This document shows positions 28,701-37,275 of a stretch of DNA of 47,072 bases, piece by piece. Position 1 is the stretch's first letter. The number at the start of each line of letters is the position of its first letter. Location of the stretch: assembly GCA_001464385.1 (NCBI GenBank), contig LNFB01000069.1, forward strand, positions 1-47,072, read 5' to 3'. The notes beneath the pieces were generated by a model. That model saw nothing but the letters and a program-made list of their open reading frames with translations. It ran no database searches and was not told where the DNA came from. The position numbers and the translations under genes were made by a program. This DNA comes from Deltaproteobacteria bacterium Ga0077550 (GTDB lineage Bacteria; Myxococcota_A; Polyangia; Nannocystales; Nannocystaceae).

Positions 28701-28976
28701 ATCGTAGGCGCGATAGACCACGCCCACGCCGCCGCGCCCGAGCTCGCCGATGAGCAGGTAGCGGCCCAGCCGCGAGCCCATCTCGCGGCGCGGCGCGTCG
28801 CCGCCGGCCGCCGCGGGGGCGTCGGCGCCGTGGAGCGCGGTGAGCTCGAGCTCCGGGTCGACCGGCGGCTTTGGTGGCAGGGGCGTCGGCGGAGTATCGC
28901 AAGGGCGCGCGTCGTGGCGCCACCCGGGCCCGCCCGCGGCAAGCGCAAGCGAGAGTCCGCACGATCGCGTAACCAT
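25713..28976 (-). CDS. Ser/Thr protein kinase with C-terminal TPR array
   Basis: The 1087-aa protein has a Hanks-type kinase domain at ~72-355: GELGRGGVGVVY P-loop, Lys102 in AIKCVRP, HRDFKPGNV with catalytic Asp194, DFG at 212, and APE near 268-270. The activation segment contains an unusual acidic insert around IEIDLDLD (residues ~236-244). A membrane helix at ~366-387 is followed by the extracytoplasmic or second cytoplasmic part with kinesin-light-chain-like TPRs in an exact 42-residue period (LGPDHPDVAxSHxxLGNxL). The first ~60 residues may be non-coding, because the only upstream ATG lies before a low-complexity stretch. Kinase-TPR proteins are highly expanded in myxobacteria; the substrate is unknown. 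Confidence 0.9.
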   Translation of the reverse strand: MVTRSCGLSLALAAGGPGWRHDARPCDTPPTPLPPKPPVDPELELTALHGADAPAAAGGDAPRREMGSRLGRYLLIGELGRGGVGVVYRAYDPKLQREVAIKCVRPEVMHPERQARLVREAQAMARLSHANVVAVYDVEQDGDTAIIAMEHVDGTSLARWLGARARPWREVVAMFIDAGRGLQAAHDVGMLHRDFKPGNVLIGADGRARVSDFGLARTDDAARISGSVAEADGTAEIEIDLDLDTIAASRSEGRSGGSATMGTPAYMAPEQHLGGNLGPAVDQYAFCVSLWQALVGELPFGGVRGRGLQALIRRKRAGPPPWPKHIDVPRRLADAVRRGLAVDPEQRWPSMQALLGALRQEPARARKLAIAALAVTTVVGTGTVAIAWRRELARACSGASAHLAGIWDPARRDQVEQAMRATEVTYADALWTRVAPTLDAYADDWAAMHTQSCEATALLEEQSTEVLDLRMACLHHAKIELAAATGALASADSRTMERAHELVAALPVLERCADVEALRAEVPPPATEAAAARVRALEAELAGGRTQLALGNYDAALAVTRRIAPDVADLGYEPMRTEWSLLEGEALRADGAFVESERALSIALRSGLRARQWNEALRAAQELTYLVGSRLKRHDEAMAFGELAIGLSAGLGDAREAATHDSIGAVRESEGKFVDAELEYRAAFALWEAAPEPDPLAMARAHGNLGSALNGQGRYDEGEAEQRTGLALRIRALGPDHPDVARAHVNVGNSLYGRGRYREAEAEYRTALAIGLRALGPEHPDVAASHNNLGNALVQAGEFEAAATELRTALAIRQRVFGPDHATVAQSHNNLGNALLFAGDLVGAEAEYRLGLDGRTRALGPDHPDVAASHHSLGNVLAQQGKDEASLGEFELAIALRERALGADHPDVTASRFGRANALYNRRAYAEAEAEYAAVLAAWERSLGPDHPDVATARFSLANARYYQDRWAEAEVDYRRALDLRVAALGGEHPHVAASAFGLAQALESLGRTAEAITYYEQAIAIHDRTTAPAGALAEAELGLARVLWATPSQRARARTLASTACDAFAKGGELEASAAQDCAAWRARHR
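26001..26882 (-). repeat. seven TPR-coding DNA repeats with exact 126-bp period
   Basis: The block encoding the GPDHPDV motif (plus-strand GACGTCGGGGTGATCGG or variant) begins at 26001, 26127, 26253, 26379, 26505, 26631 and 26757, always 126 bp apart. Conservation extends to DNA level, which indicates recent duplication or ongoing gene conversion of the TPR units. Such arrays change copy number easily. Confidence 0.9.
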
Positions 28977-29023
28977 CGGGTCGCCGGTGTCGATCGCCCT
29001 CGGCGTCCCCGGCCCGCTCGCCC

Positions 29024-30265
29024 ATGCCCGACCCCAGCCCTGCGCCGTCCCCGGCGATCCCCGGCGAGCGCGGCATCTTGCTGCTCGTCGGCGCGGTCCA
29101 GTTCGTCAACATCCTCGATTTCATGATGATCGCGCCGCTGGGCCCGCGGCTGGCCCTCGCGCTCGACATGCCCGAGTCGCACCTCGCCGACGCGACCGCG
29201 GCATACACCTTCGCCGCCGCGATCTCTGGGCTCGCCACGGCCGGGTTCCTCGATCGTTTCGACCGGCGGCCCGCCCTGGTCCTGTCCGTGCTGGGGCTCG
29301 TGCTGGGCACGGCCGCCGGCGGCCTCGCCACCAGCTTCGGGGAGCTCCTGGCCGCGCGCATGCTCGCGGGGATGTTCGGCGGGCCGGCGACCTCGATCGC
29401 GGTGTCGATCGTGTCCGATGTGATCCCGCCGCAGCGTCGCGGTCGGGCGATGGGTGCGGTGATGGGCGCGTTCGCGGCGGCGTCGGTGCTCGGGGTGCCC
29501 ATGGGGATCGCCCTGGCCGAGCTCGGGAGCTGGCACACGCCGTTCTTCGCGGTGGCGGGCCTCGGCCTCGTGGTGGCGATCGCCGCCCGGGCGCTGCTGC
29601 CGTCGTTGCGTGGGCACATGACCCCGGTCGTCGGCGCGACCCACAGCACCTTCGCGCAGATGCTCGCGCGTCCGGTGGTGGTCGCCTCGTACCTGATGAC
29701 GTTCACCGTCAACGCCGGGGCCTTCGTGTTGCTGCCGAACATCGCGACGTTCGTGCAGAACAACCTCGGCCTGCCCGAGTCGCAGCTCAAGTACATGTAC
29801 CTGGTCGGGGGCGTGGTCAGCTTCTTCACCACGCGGATCACCGGCATCCTCGTCGATCGCCTCGGCGCGGTGCGGCTGGCGACGCTGGGCACGATCGCGT
29901 TCGTCAGCGTCACCTATGTCGGCTTCATCGATCCGCGGCTGCTGCCGCTGGACACCCACCTGCTCGCGTGCATGTACGGCCTGTTCATGGCGTTCATGTT
30001 CGCCAACGGCGTCCGCAACGTCGCGTACACCACGCTGACGACCCGCGTGCCGCGGCCCGACGAGCGCGCGCGCTTCATGTCGATCCAGTCGGCGGTGCAG
30101 CACATCGCCGCGGCCGTCGGGGCATCGGCGTCGGCGCGGCTGCTCGGCGTCGGTGACGACCACCACCTCACCGGGATGGCCACGGTGGCGTGGGTGTCGG
30201 TGAGCCTCGCGGTGGTGTTGCCGGTGCTCATGCGTCGGGTCGTGCGTCGGCTCGAGCCGGCGTGA
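29024..30265 (+). CDS. MFS transporter (AraJ/drug-efflux-like)
   Basis: The 413-aa product has twelve predicted hydrophobic helices. FVNILDFMMIAPLGPRLA in the first helix is typical of sugar-efflux/AraJ-type MFS proteins, and the loop 2-3 signature is GFLDRFDRRPAL. IPPQRRGRAMGAVMGAFAAAS is a conserved helix 4-5 region. A Pro-rich cytoplasmic N-tail precedes helix 1. It probably exports a small molecule by proton antiport, but the substrate cannot be read from sequence. Its start is 47 bp from the divergent kinase gene and its stop is 9 bp from the convergent sigma-factor gene. Confidence 0.9.
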   Translation: MPDPSPAPSPAIPGERGILLLVGAVQFVNILDFMMIAPLGPRLALALDMPESHLADATAAYTFAAAISGLATAGFLDRFDRRPALVLSVLGLVLGTAAGGLATSFGELLAARMLAGMFGGPATSIAVSIVSDVIPPQRRGRAMGAVMGAFAAASVLGVPMGIALAELGSWHTPFFAVAGLGLVVAIAARALLPSLRGHMTPVVGATHSTFAQMLARPVVVASYLMTFTVNAGAFVLLPNIATFVQNNLGLPESQLKYMYLVGGVVSFFTTRITGILVDRLGAVRLATLGTIAFVSVTYVGFIDPRLLPLDTHLLACMYGLFMAFMFANGVRNVAYTTLTTRVPRPDERARFMSIQSAVQHIAAAVGASASARLLGVGDDHHLTGMATVAWVSVSLAVVLPVLMRRVVRRLEPA

Positions 30266-30274
30266 CGCGCGACA

Positions 30275-31138
30275 TCAGACGTCGTCGCGGCTGGCGAGCA
30301 GGCGTTCGACGCTGAGCTCGAGCCGGCTCATGAGCAGCGCGACGGTGCGATCGAGCTCGGCGCGATCGATCTTCAGCCGGCGCACGAGCTCACGGCGGGT
30401 GTCCTCGAGCAGATCGGCGCGGGCCTTGGCGAGGCGGCGCGCCGCGGTCACGCGATGGACCCCGTAGATCTGCCCGAGAGCGTCGAGCGTGAGGCCGTGC
30501 AGGTGGTGCTGGCGGAGCAGCCGACGCGACTCGGGGGACAGCTGCGCCACTGCGCTCGCGAACGCGGCGCGAAACGCCGCGCCGTGGTGGGCCCGGATCT
30601 GATCGAGCTCGGGATCGGCGATGGCCCCCGGATCCCCGAGGAGGTCGTCGGCGAGCGCCTGGGCGTGCCCGCGGCGCGAGCGGGCGCGGCGCTCGTCCTT
30701 GATCGATCGCAGCACCGCGATCCTGGCCCAACCGCGCAGGGATCCGCGGCCCGAGTACTGGTCGATGCGTGGCGGCGCCCCGCCCTCGGCCACCAACAAC
30801 CGCACGCGGAGCTGCTGCAGCACCTCGTCGCGGGCCATGTCGGCGTCGACGAGGGCGGCCACCGCAGGCGCGAGGGCGAAGCGCTCGAAGTGCTGCAGCG
30901 CGAGCGCGTCCCCGTGGAGACACGCGCAGGCGAGGAACAGATCGTCGATGTGGAGCGCGTCGAGGGCCTCGGGCGACGGCGCGTCGAGCCGCGCTGCGAC
31001 GTGCTCCAGGAACGCCGCGTCATCGAGCGCAGTGCCCGGCCAGATCGCGCGCGCCGACGCGAGCGCGGCCTGCAACCGCACGCCCAGCGGATCGTCGCCC
31101 TGGGCGAGTGCGGCATGCAGGGCGTTGGCGGGGCGCAC
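30275..31138 (-). CDS. ECF-type sigma factor (myxobacterial subgroup)
   Basis: From the GTG at 31136-31138 the protein is 287 aa. The central segment RIDQYSGRGSLRGWARIAVL followed by RSIKDERRAR is a sigma-2-like helix. LSPESRRLLRQHHLHGLTLD with IYGVHRVTAARRL is a sigma-4 helix-turn-helix. The N-terminal ~90 residues are a lineage-specific helical extension. It is divergently transcribed from, and only 24 bp away from, a kinase with a ZAS zinc motif, so the kinase is a plausible cognate regulator. Confidence 0.8.
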   Translation of the reverse strand: MRPANALHAALAQGDDPLGVRLQAALASARAIWPGTALDDAAFLEHVAARLDAPSPEALDALHIDDLFLACACLHGDALALQHFERFALAPAVAALVDADMARDEVLQQLRVRLLVAEGGAPPRIDQYSGRGSLRGWARIAVLRSIKDERRARSRRGHAQALADDLLGDPGAIADPELDQIRAHHGAAFRAAFASAVAQLSPESRRLLRQHHLHGLTLDALGQIYGVHRVTAARRLAKARADLLEDTRRELVRRLKIDRAELDRTVALLMSRLELSVERLLASRDDV

Positions 31139-31162
31139 GGCGTCGACTATGGTAGCGCACCG

Positions 31163-33904
31163 ATGGTGAGCGTGCGGTCGACGACGGCGAGCTGCCCGGA
31201 CGACGACGCGCTCGGGGCGTTCGTCGAGGGGCGCCTCGATCGCGCCGCGCTGCGCCGCATCGGCGAGCACCTCCGCGGCTGCGATGCCTGCTGCGAGCTC
31301 GTCGAGCGCTACGCCAGCGCGTGGCAGCTCGACGCGCCGGCGACCCGTGCCACCGACGCGCCGATGGACCTGGTCGGCGATGCCGGGCTCGCCCCTGGGC
31401 AGGCGTTCGCCCGTTTCGTGCTCCTGCACCGCGTCGGACGCGGGGGCATGGCGGACGTGCACGCCGCCTACGATCCGGTCCTCGATCGCAGGGTCGCGCT
31501 CAAGCTGCTGCACGACGTCGAAGGCGGTCACGAACGGGCGCTGCGCGAGGCCCAGACGCTCGCTGCGCTCTCGCACCCCAACATCGTCCAGATCTTCGAC
31601 GTCGGCCGGGCGCATGGCCGCGACTACATCGCGATGGAGTACGTCGAGGGCACGCTCGCGCACTGGCTCGCCCACGCGCTCGCCGGGGGCCCGCGTGACG
31701 CCGACGCGATCGTCGAGGCGTTCCGTCAGGCGGGCCTCGGCCTCGCGGCTGCGCACGCCTGCGGCGTGGTCCACCGCGACTTCAAGCCGGCCAACGTGCT
31801 CGTGGCCGTCGAGCACGGCCGGCTGGGGCGGGTGCGCGTCGCCGACTTCGGGCTCGCGTTGCCCGTCGGCGGCGCGGGCGGTCGCGCCGGCACGCGCGGG
31901 TATGTGGCGCCCGAGCAGGCCGCGGGCGCGTCGCCCGATCCCCTCGCCGATCAGTACTCGTTCTGCGTCGCGCTGCACGAGGCGCTCGGCGGCGGACCAG
32001 CGGAGCTCACCGAGAGCGAGCCGGCGGAGGGCGCGACGCCTCGCGCGCGGGTGCGGACGCGCCACGGGGCCCGCAGGATCGCAGCTGCGCTCGCGCGGGG
32101 CATGGACCCGGATCCGCGGCGGCGCTTCGACTCGATGTCGGCGCTGCTCGAGGCGCTCGCGCCCCGGCAGCGACGGTGGGTGCCGGTCGTGGCCGTCGGC
32201 GTGGTGGCGACGGTCGTGCTGGGCCTCGCGGTGCCGACCCGCGCCGAGCCGTGCGCGACGAGCGGGGCGCTGCGCGACGAGCTGCTCGATCCGACCGCGC
32301 TCGACACGGCCCGCGGCGCGTTCGCGGCGACCGAGCTCCCCTACGCCGAGGCGACCTGGCGCCGCGCCCACGCGACGTTGACGACGCGCGCCGACGCGTG
32401 GGCGCAGCGGGCCGCCGATCGGTGCACCGCGGGCGCGCCTGTCCACCACGATGCATGCGAGCTGCGACAGCGCGCCGAGCTCGAGCAGACCCTCGCGCTC
32501 TTCACCCGCGCCGACGCGACGACGGTCACCCACGCGGACGACGTCCTCGACGCCCTCGCGGCTGCGGAGTGTGGCGGTGACGCGACGGCGATCGACGCCC
32601 CCGCGCCGGCGGTCGACGCGGCCCTGCTGTCGGCGCTCGTGGCCGCGAAGGCGCTACGGCTCGCCGGCCACGCGAGCGCCGCACGCCTCGAGCTCGAACG
32701 GATCGTCGACGCGGCGCGTGAGGCCGGCGACGGCGCCCTGCGACGCGAGGCCCAGCTCGTGCTCGGCACGATCCTCCCTGGCTTCGGCGAGACCGACGCG
32801 GCGCGGGCCATGCTCGCCGAGGTCGCCTACGCCGCGCTCGCCGAGGGCGACGATGTCGTGGCGGGCGAGGCGATGACGCGCGTCGTGGTCGTCGAAGCGA
32901 TGCGCTCGCCGCCGGACGAGGCCAGCGAGCGGTGGTCCCGCGACGCCGCGGCCGTGCTCGCGCGGCTCGGGGATCCGCCGCAGGCGCGGGCCAAGCTCGC
33001 GAGCGCCCGCGGGGCGCTGCGCCTCGCCGCCGGCGATCTCGACGGCGCGATCATGGAGTTCCGCGATGCGCTCGCATCGACCGCGGCCGCGCAAGGCGAG
33101 GACCACCGCATGACCGCCGACGCGGCGCGGAACCTGGGCTTGGCCCTGTTCCGCGCCGGGCAGCTCGACGAGGCCCACGCCGTGGTGTCGCGCTCGCTGA
33201 CGATCCGCGAGCGCCAGCTCGGCGCGCACCCGGACGTCGCGGGTTCGCTCGATCTGCTCGCCGCGATCGAGTTCTCGCGCGGCGACTTCGAGGCCAATCG
33301 AGCGCACGCGCGGCAGGCCCTCTCGATCTACGAGGGCACGTACGGCGCCGATCACCTCGACACGATCAATGCACGCCTGCACCTCGGTGTCGCGCTCGAG
33401 GACACGCTCCCCCAGGAGGCCCGCGAACTCGTCGCTGGGGCGGTCGACTCGCTCGAACGCGTGGTCGGTCCCGACCACCACCAGACCGCGCGCGCGCGCT
33501 TCGACCTCGCGCAGATCGAGTTCCACCTGGGCCACTACGCCGAGGCGCACGCGGCGGGTCGTGCCGCGCACGCGGGTCTGCGCGCGGCCTTCGGCGAGTC
33601 GGCGATCGAGACCGTCGCGGCCGGGTTGGCCGTCGGCGGCGCGCTCATCGGTCTGCGCCGCTTCGACGAGGCCCGGCCGTGGCTGGTAGACGCGCTCGCC
33701 CACAGCGAGCACGCGCCGCCCGTACGCCGCGCGGTTGCCCACGACCGACTCGCGCGTCTCGAGCGCGAGACCGGCGACTTCGCCCGCGCCGCGGCCCTGT
33801 CCGACGCCGGCGCGGCGGCGTGGGCCGAGGCCTACGGTCCGGATCACCCCGAGGCGGTCGCGTCGCGCGACGACGCGGCGCGGGCCCGCGCCGGCCGGCG
33901 GTAG
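31163..33904 (+). CDS. Ser/Thr protein kinase with N-terminal ZAS-like zinc motif and TPR domain
   Basis: The ATG at 31163 gives 913 aa. The N-terminus CPDDDALGAFVEGRLD then EHLRGCDACC contains His36-x3-Cys40-x2-Cys43, exactly the HX3CX2C of zinc-binding anti-sigma (ZAS) factors, with Cys11 upstream as a possible fourth ligand. The kinase domain follows: GRGGMADVH, Lys114 in VALKLL, HRDFKPAN (Asp206), DFG at 228, and APE near 249. A single membrane helix lies at ~339-358, then a helical TPR-like region to the end. Because an ECF sigma gene lies divergently next to it, the likely role is control of that sigma factor by phosphorylation or sequestration. This is inferred from context. Confidence 0.88.
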   Translation: MVSVRSTTASCPDDDALGAFVEGRLDRAALRRIGEHLRGCDACCELVERYASAWQLDAPATRATDAPMDLVGDAGLAPGQAFARFVLLHRVGRGGMADVHAAYDPVLDRRVALKLLHDVEGGHERALREAQTLAALSHPNIVQIFDVGRAHGRDYIAMEYVEGTLAHWLAHALAGGPRDADAIVEAFRQAGLGLAAAHACGVVHRDFKPANVLVAVEHGRLGRVRVADFGLALPVGGAGGRAGTRGYVAPEQAAGASPDPLADQYSFCVALHEALGGGPAELTESEPAEGATPRARVRTRHGARRIAAALARGMDPDPRRRFDSMSALLEALAPRQRRWVPVVAVGVVATVVLGLAVPTRAEPCATSGALRDELLDPTALDTARGAFAATELPYAEATWRRAHATLTTRADAWAQRAADRCTAGAPVHHDACELRQRAELEQTLALFTRADATTVTHADDVLDALAAAECGGDATAIDAPAPAVDAALLSALVAAKALRLAGHASAARLELERIVDAAREAGDGALRREAQLVLGTILPGFGETDAARAMLAEVAYAALAEGDDVVAGEAMTRVVVVEAMRSPPDEASERWSRDAAAVLARLGDPPQARAKLASARGALRLAAGDLDGAIMEFRDALASTAAAQGEDHRMTADAARNLGLALFRAGQLDEAHAVVSRSLTIRERQLGAHPDVAGSLDLLAAIEFSRGDFEANRAHARQALSIYEGTYGADHLDTINARLHLGVALEDTLPQEARELVAGAVDSLERVVGPDHHQTARARFDLAQIEFHLGHYAEAHAAGRAAHAGLRAAFGESAIETVAAGLAVGGALIGLRRFDEARPWLVDALAHSEHAPPVRRAVAHDRLARLERETGDFARAAALSDAGAAAWAEAYGPDHPEAVASRDDAARARAGRR

Positions 33905-33915
33905 CGCCCGCCCGA

Positions 33916-33944
33916 GGGAATCGACGGGGGTCGCGTCGATTCCC
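33916..33944 (+). terminator. 11-bp stem hairpin after the kinase gene
   Basis: GGGAATCGACG (33916-33926) pairs perfectly with CGTCGATTCCC (33934-33944) around a 7-nt loop, starting 12 nt after the kinase stop and 27 nt before the next gene. No T-run follows. It could also lie in the leader of the downstream lipoprotein gene. Confidence 0.6.
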
Positions 33945-33970
33945 CGCTACGGTCCCGTGCGCGCGGCGTC

Positions 33971-35500
33971 ATGGCCCCCGTCATGCCTCGCCCCCCGCAT
34001 CTCGTCGCCCCGGTCACCCTCGCCTGCACCCTCCTGCTCGGCGGCTGCGCCGTGTTCGGCATCTCCTTCGATCGCAGCAAGAGCCCGGGTACCGGCGGTC
34101 GCTACGTCGGCCCCGAGTGCGAGGGCATCGAGCTGCGCGAGGAGGTCGAGTTCGCCGGCGACAAGCGCATCGTGCGGCAGTCGAGCCCGCAGCCGGCCCG
34201 CGTCGACGCGCTGCCGCTGCGGGTGGCGAAGGCGGTGTGCGGCGACGAGGTCGCGTCGTACCCATCCGACGGCGGCGCCGACGTGTTCGTGCAGTACCAC
34301 CACGACTTCGATCCGCGGCGCTTCGACCACGCCAACGCGGCGCTGATCCTCACCCTGTGCAACAAGACCTCGTCGTGCATCGCTCCCCTCGGTCCTGGCT
34401 CGACGCGCGACGCGAACATCGGCCACTACCGGGCTGGGCAGCTCTCGTACTACGCCGAGCAGGTCGATCCGAAGGCGGTCGACGCCGCGCTCGCGGACGC
34501 CGGCGTCGGCGAGGCGCTCCGCGAGCGCTTCCTCGCCGACCTCGAGGCGGCCCGCGTCGACGTCCGTCGGTTGGTGGCCGCGATCCCGGCGGTCGCGGCC
34601 CCGGTGTTCGTCGAGATCCCGCGCGCCGCGTGGGCCGAGCGCACCGCGGAGGCGGCGAAGCACGCCGAGCTCTACGCCCGCTTCGACGCGGTGGCCGAGC
34701 GCGCCCTCGGTCAGCGAGCGACCGCCGTCGACGACCCAACGGTGCTCGAGCTGCGGGAGATCCGCGCGGCCTGGGTCGACGCGTGCGGCGATCTCGACTG
34801 CATGGATCGTGGCCTCGGCGTCGAGGTCGCCCGCGCGCTGTTCTTCGCCCACGTGTCACGGGGCGATGCGCTCTCGGCCCAGGCCGAGCTCGGCTTCGTC
34901 GATCCGGAGCGCCCGATCTCCGTCGCTCGCACCATCGAGGCCCGGCAACGCGAGGCGATGTCCGCGGCGACCGAGGCCTTCCGCAAGCAGGCCTCGATGC
35001 TCGACCAGGGCCTGGACGCGGGCACCGTGCGCGGCGCCACGGCGGGCGTGCAGGCCTACGACTTCTCCAACGCGCACCCCTGGGATCTCGACGACGTGCG
35101 CGCCATCGAGTGGGCGAGCCTCGTCCCCGGAGGCGCCCGCGATCCTCGCGTGCACGGCGGCAAGCTCAGCGCGAAGCGACCCAAGGGCGAGCTGGTCGTG
35201 CTCGAGTTCGCCGACGAGGTGGAGCGCTACGCCGACGAGGCCTGTCAGGACACCAACCGCGTCGAGCGGATCGAGAGCGACGGACGGCTGGTCTACGCCC
35301 AGCGCTGCCGCAAGACCGGCAAGACCAACGTCTATCGCCGCGAGTTCGAGCCGATCGTCGTGCCCGCCCACGAGGCCGAGGGGCTGCGCGTCGGCGACCA
35401 GGTCCGCGCGGTGGTGGGCCCGGGCACGCCGATGGCGGCCCGCGTGCTCTCGGCGTCGCGCAAGGACAAGCTCGTGCAGCGGCGCGACGTACGTCGGTGA
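33971..35500 (+). CDS. lipoprotein of unknown function, 509 aa
   Basis: An N-terminal signal ends in the lipobox LLGGC with Cys26. A second in-frame ATG at 33983 would also keep the signal. The body has an N-terminal segment PARVDALPLRVAKAVCGDEV and a helical middle with VEIPRAAWAERTAEAAKHAE and FDAVAERALGQRA. The C-terminal beta-rich part has CQDTNRVERIESDGRLVYAQ, with several cysteines that could pair. I do not recognise a domain. The stop is 2 bp from the convergent HTTM gene. Confidence 0.75.
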   Translation: MAPVMPRPPHLVAPVTLACTLLLGGCAVFGISFDRSKSPGTGGRYVGPECEGIELREEVEFAGDKRIVRQSSPQPARVDALPLRVAKAVCGDEVASYPSDGGADVFVQYHHDFDPRRFDHANAALILTLCNKTSSCIAPLGPGSTRDANIGHYRAGQLSYYAEQVDPKAVDAALADAGVGEALRERFLADLEAARVDVRRLVAAIPAVAAPVFVEIPRAAWAERTAEAAKHAELYARFDAVAERALGQRATAVDDPTVLELREIRAAWVDACGDLDCMDRGLGVEVARALFFAHVSRGDALSAQAELGFVDPERPISVARTIEARQREAMSAATEAFRKQASMLDQGLDAGTVRGATAGVQAYDFSNAHPWDLDDVRAIEWASLVPGGARDPRVHGGKLSAKRPKGELVVLEFADEVERYADEACQDTNRVERIESDGRLVYAQRCRKTGKTNVYRREFEPIVVPAHEAEGLRVGDQVRAVVGPGTPMAARVLSASRKDKLVQRRDVRR

Positions 35501-35502
35501 CG

Positions 35503-36459
35503 TCAGGGTGGGGCCGCGGCGATCGGCCCGCGGCCCTGCGAGGGCGCGCGGCGCCGCTGCCACGCCGCGCGGCCGCGCTGCCAGAGCGCCGTGAGCCACG
35601 CGTAGTCGCCATCGCCGAGCAGCGCGAGGTCGGCCGCGATCATCAACAGGCCGAACACCGGCAGGCCCATGACCACCGCGATCGACACGTGGAAGGCCAG
35701 GGCGATGGCGAGCGTGAGCACGCGGACCTCGCGACGCATGCCGATCGCGAAGGGGAAGGCGATCTGGAAGATCCACGTCGCGTAGCTGAAGAGCACCACG
35801 ATGGTCGCGTTCTCGTAGAGCGGCTCGCTGACGCCCGGCAGCAGGAACTCCGGGGCCCGCAGGGCGTAGTACAGCGCCGTGCCGAAGAACCACCGCTCGC
35901 CGTGCACCTTCCAGATGCCGGCGGAGAAGTAGACCAGGCACACCTGCAGGACGATCGCCAGGTACGCCGCGTTGTGCAGCAGCCCGAGGTAGGGGGTCCA
36001 CCAGCGCGGCCGCGACGCGGGCTTGCCCCCGCCGAGGTCGGCGAACATCGCGTAGACGAGGAGGATCTGCACGAGGTTGTTCCCGCCGGTGAGCACGAAG
36101 GCGTTGCGACCGTGCAGGGACCAGGTGACCAGCCACATCATCGGGGTCACGACGCGCGGCGCCACGCCGACGGTCCACAGCGCCGTCACGACGACGACGG
36201 CGTGGTAGGCGAGCTCGAACCACAGGATCGAGCCGTCGAGCGCGAATAGGTTGAGGTCCAGCGGATGCAGGCCCGCGCGCCAATCGTCGAAGGCGAGCAC
36301 GCCGTCCGGGCCCCAGAGGACGCGGCGCTGGGCGTAGTTCACCAATACCTGGTAGAGCAGGGCGATGCCGCTGAGCACGCGGAATGTCGCCAGGCCCCGC
36401 AGGCCGCGGGGCCGCGAGGCGGTCGCCACGAATCGTTGCCATCGTTGTGCAGGGGTCAT
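35503..36459 (-). CDS. HTTM-domain membrane protein (SdpB-like)
   Basis: The 318-aa protein has multiple hydrophobic helices and the HTTM (gamma-carboxylase-like) signature LQVCLVYFSAGIWKVHGERW followed by FFGTALYYALRAPEF. HTTM proteins include SdpB, which with SdpA matures the Bacillus SdpC toxin, and here the length matches SdpB. It is the last gene of a minus-strand operon, 24 bp after the DUF5819 gene, with two small secreted peptides upstream. A role in processing or modifying those peptides is the natural inference. The vitamin-K carboxylase reaction itself is unproven for this group. Confidence 0.85.
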   Translation of the reverse strand: MTPAQRWQRFVATASRPRGLRGLATFRVLSGIALLYQVLVNYAQRRVLWGPDGVLAFDDWRAGLHPLDLNLFALDGSILWFELAYHAVVVVTALWTVGVAPRVVTPMMWLVTWSLHGRNAFVLTGGNNLVQILLVYAMFADLGGGKPASRPRWWTPYLGLLHNAAYLAIVLQVCLVYFSAGIWKVHGERWFFGTALYYALRAPEFLLPGVSEPLYENATIVVLFSYATWIFQIAFPFAIGMRREVRVLTLAIALAFHVSIAVVMGLPVFGLLMIAADLALLGDGDYAWLTALWQRGRAAWQRRRAPSQGRGPIAAAPP

Positions 36460-36483
36460 GGTGGCGATTTCTCGTCGTCGGGT

Positions 36484-37209
36484 TCAGAGCGGGGGAATGG
36501 ATTCTGCGGCGCGCCACGGGTATTCGTAGGTCCGCACCTGCGAGGGATCGATCGCGTCATGGCGCCGCGAGAACGGGGGGATCTCGAAGACGTCGATTCG
36601 GGGGCGCACGCTGTCCAGCGCGTCGGGTCCGAGGATTCCCCCACAATACGCGCTCGCCAGCCGCATCAGCGGCCGCGAGCGCGCCTCGGCCGAAGCGTCG
36701 TCGCGCCGCGTCACGGCCTCGACGACCTCCCGCAGCGCGGTGTTGTCGGGGTCGGCGGCGAGCTTGGCCTCGAGGTGCTCGGTGAAGGCGTCGCGGATCC
36801 CGAGCATGTGGCCGATCGCGCCCTTGTTCAGGCGGTGCAGCGCCTGCGCCGGGTGGAGTCGGTTGGCGCGGGTCGACTCGAACATCGGGGTCGTCACGTC
36901 GATCCACGGGGTGGTCGCTCCATCCGTACCGCGGCACTGCACGAGCAGCACGAACGAGGGGCCGCCGGGATCGGGGGCGAACAGCCGCCAGCTCTGCACG
37001 AAGTAGGGCGCGAGGTAGCCGTGCACCGAGGCCGTGTGCGCGGCGCTGGCGGGGTTCGGCGGGAACACGGAGATCGCGGTGGCCACGAAGTGCAGCACGA
37101 GCGTCGCGGCGAGCGCCACGGCGAGTCCGGCGAATGCCCACGGGTGGACGGCGGCGGGGGCATCGTCGGCGCGGCGCCCCTCGAAGGCGGGAGGTGTCGT
37201 CGTGGTCAT
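36484..37209 (-). CDS. DUF5819-family membrane-anchored protein (SdpA-like position)
   Basis: The 241-aa protein has one N-terminal membrane helix (AFAGLAVALAATLVLHFVAT) and then an extracytoplasmic domain containing YFVQSWRLFAPDPGGPSFVL, the FxQxWxLFAPxP signature of DUF5819. Genes of this family commonly sit beside HTTM genes in Actinobacteria, and the pair is comparable to SdpA-SdpB. No catalytic residues are evident. The start ATG at 37207-37209 lies 66 bp after the second peptide gene, separated from it by a hairpin. Confidence 0.82.
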   Translation of the reverse strand: MTTTTPPAFEGRRADDAPAAVHPWAFAGLAVALAATLVLHFVATAISVFPPNPASAAHTASVHGYLAPYFVQSWRLFAPDPGGPSFVLLVQCRGTDGATTPWIDVTTPMFESTRANRLHPAQALHRLNKGAIGHMLGIRDAFTEHLEAKLAADPDNTALREVVEAVTRRDDASAEARSRPLMRLASAYCGGILGPDALDSVRPRIDVFEIPPFSRRHDAIDPSQVRTYEYPWRAAESIPPL

Positions 37210-37240
37210 GGCGTGCTCTCGGGGGTGGGAGTCCGGCGCG

Positions 37241-37263
37241 GCGGGGGCGTCGTCCGCCCCCGC
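37241..37263 (-). terminator. hairpin after second peptide gene (attenuator candidate)
   Basis: GCGGGGGCG (37241-37249) pairs perfectly with CGCCCCCGC (37255-37263) around a TCGTC loop, beginning 12 nt downstream of the peptide stop on the minus strand. It has the same design and position as the hairpin after the first peptide gene. It could partly terminate transcription or protect the 3' end, so that peptide mRNA exceeds processing-enzyme mRNA. Confidence 0.6.
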
Positions 37264-37275
37264 GCGCAGCGATTG

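Noticed and set aside
26619..29126. An 835-codon plus-strand frame opposite the TPR kinase
   Set aside because: It is the antisense of conserved kinase and TPR codons; very GC-rich DNA leaves such frames open.
32932..36249. A 1105-codon plus-strand frame across the kinase, lipoprotein and HTTM region
   Set aside because: Composition is Arg/Ala/Gly/Pro-rich with no domain. It is an out-of-frame or antisense shadow of three well-supported genes.
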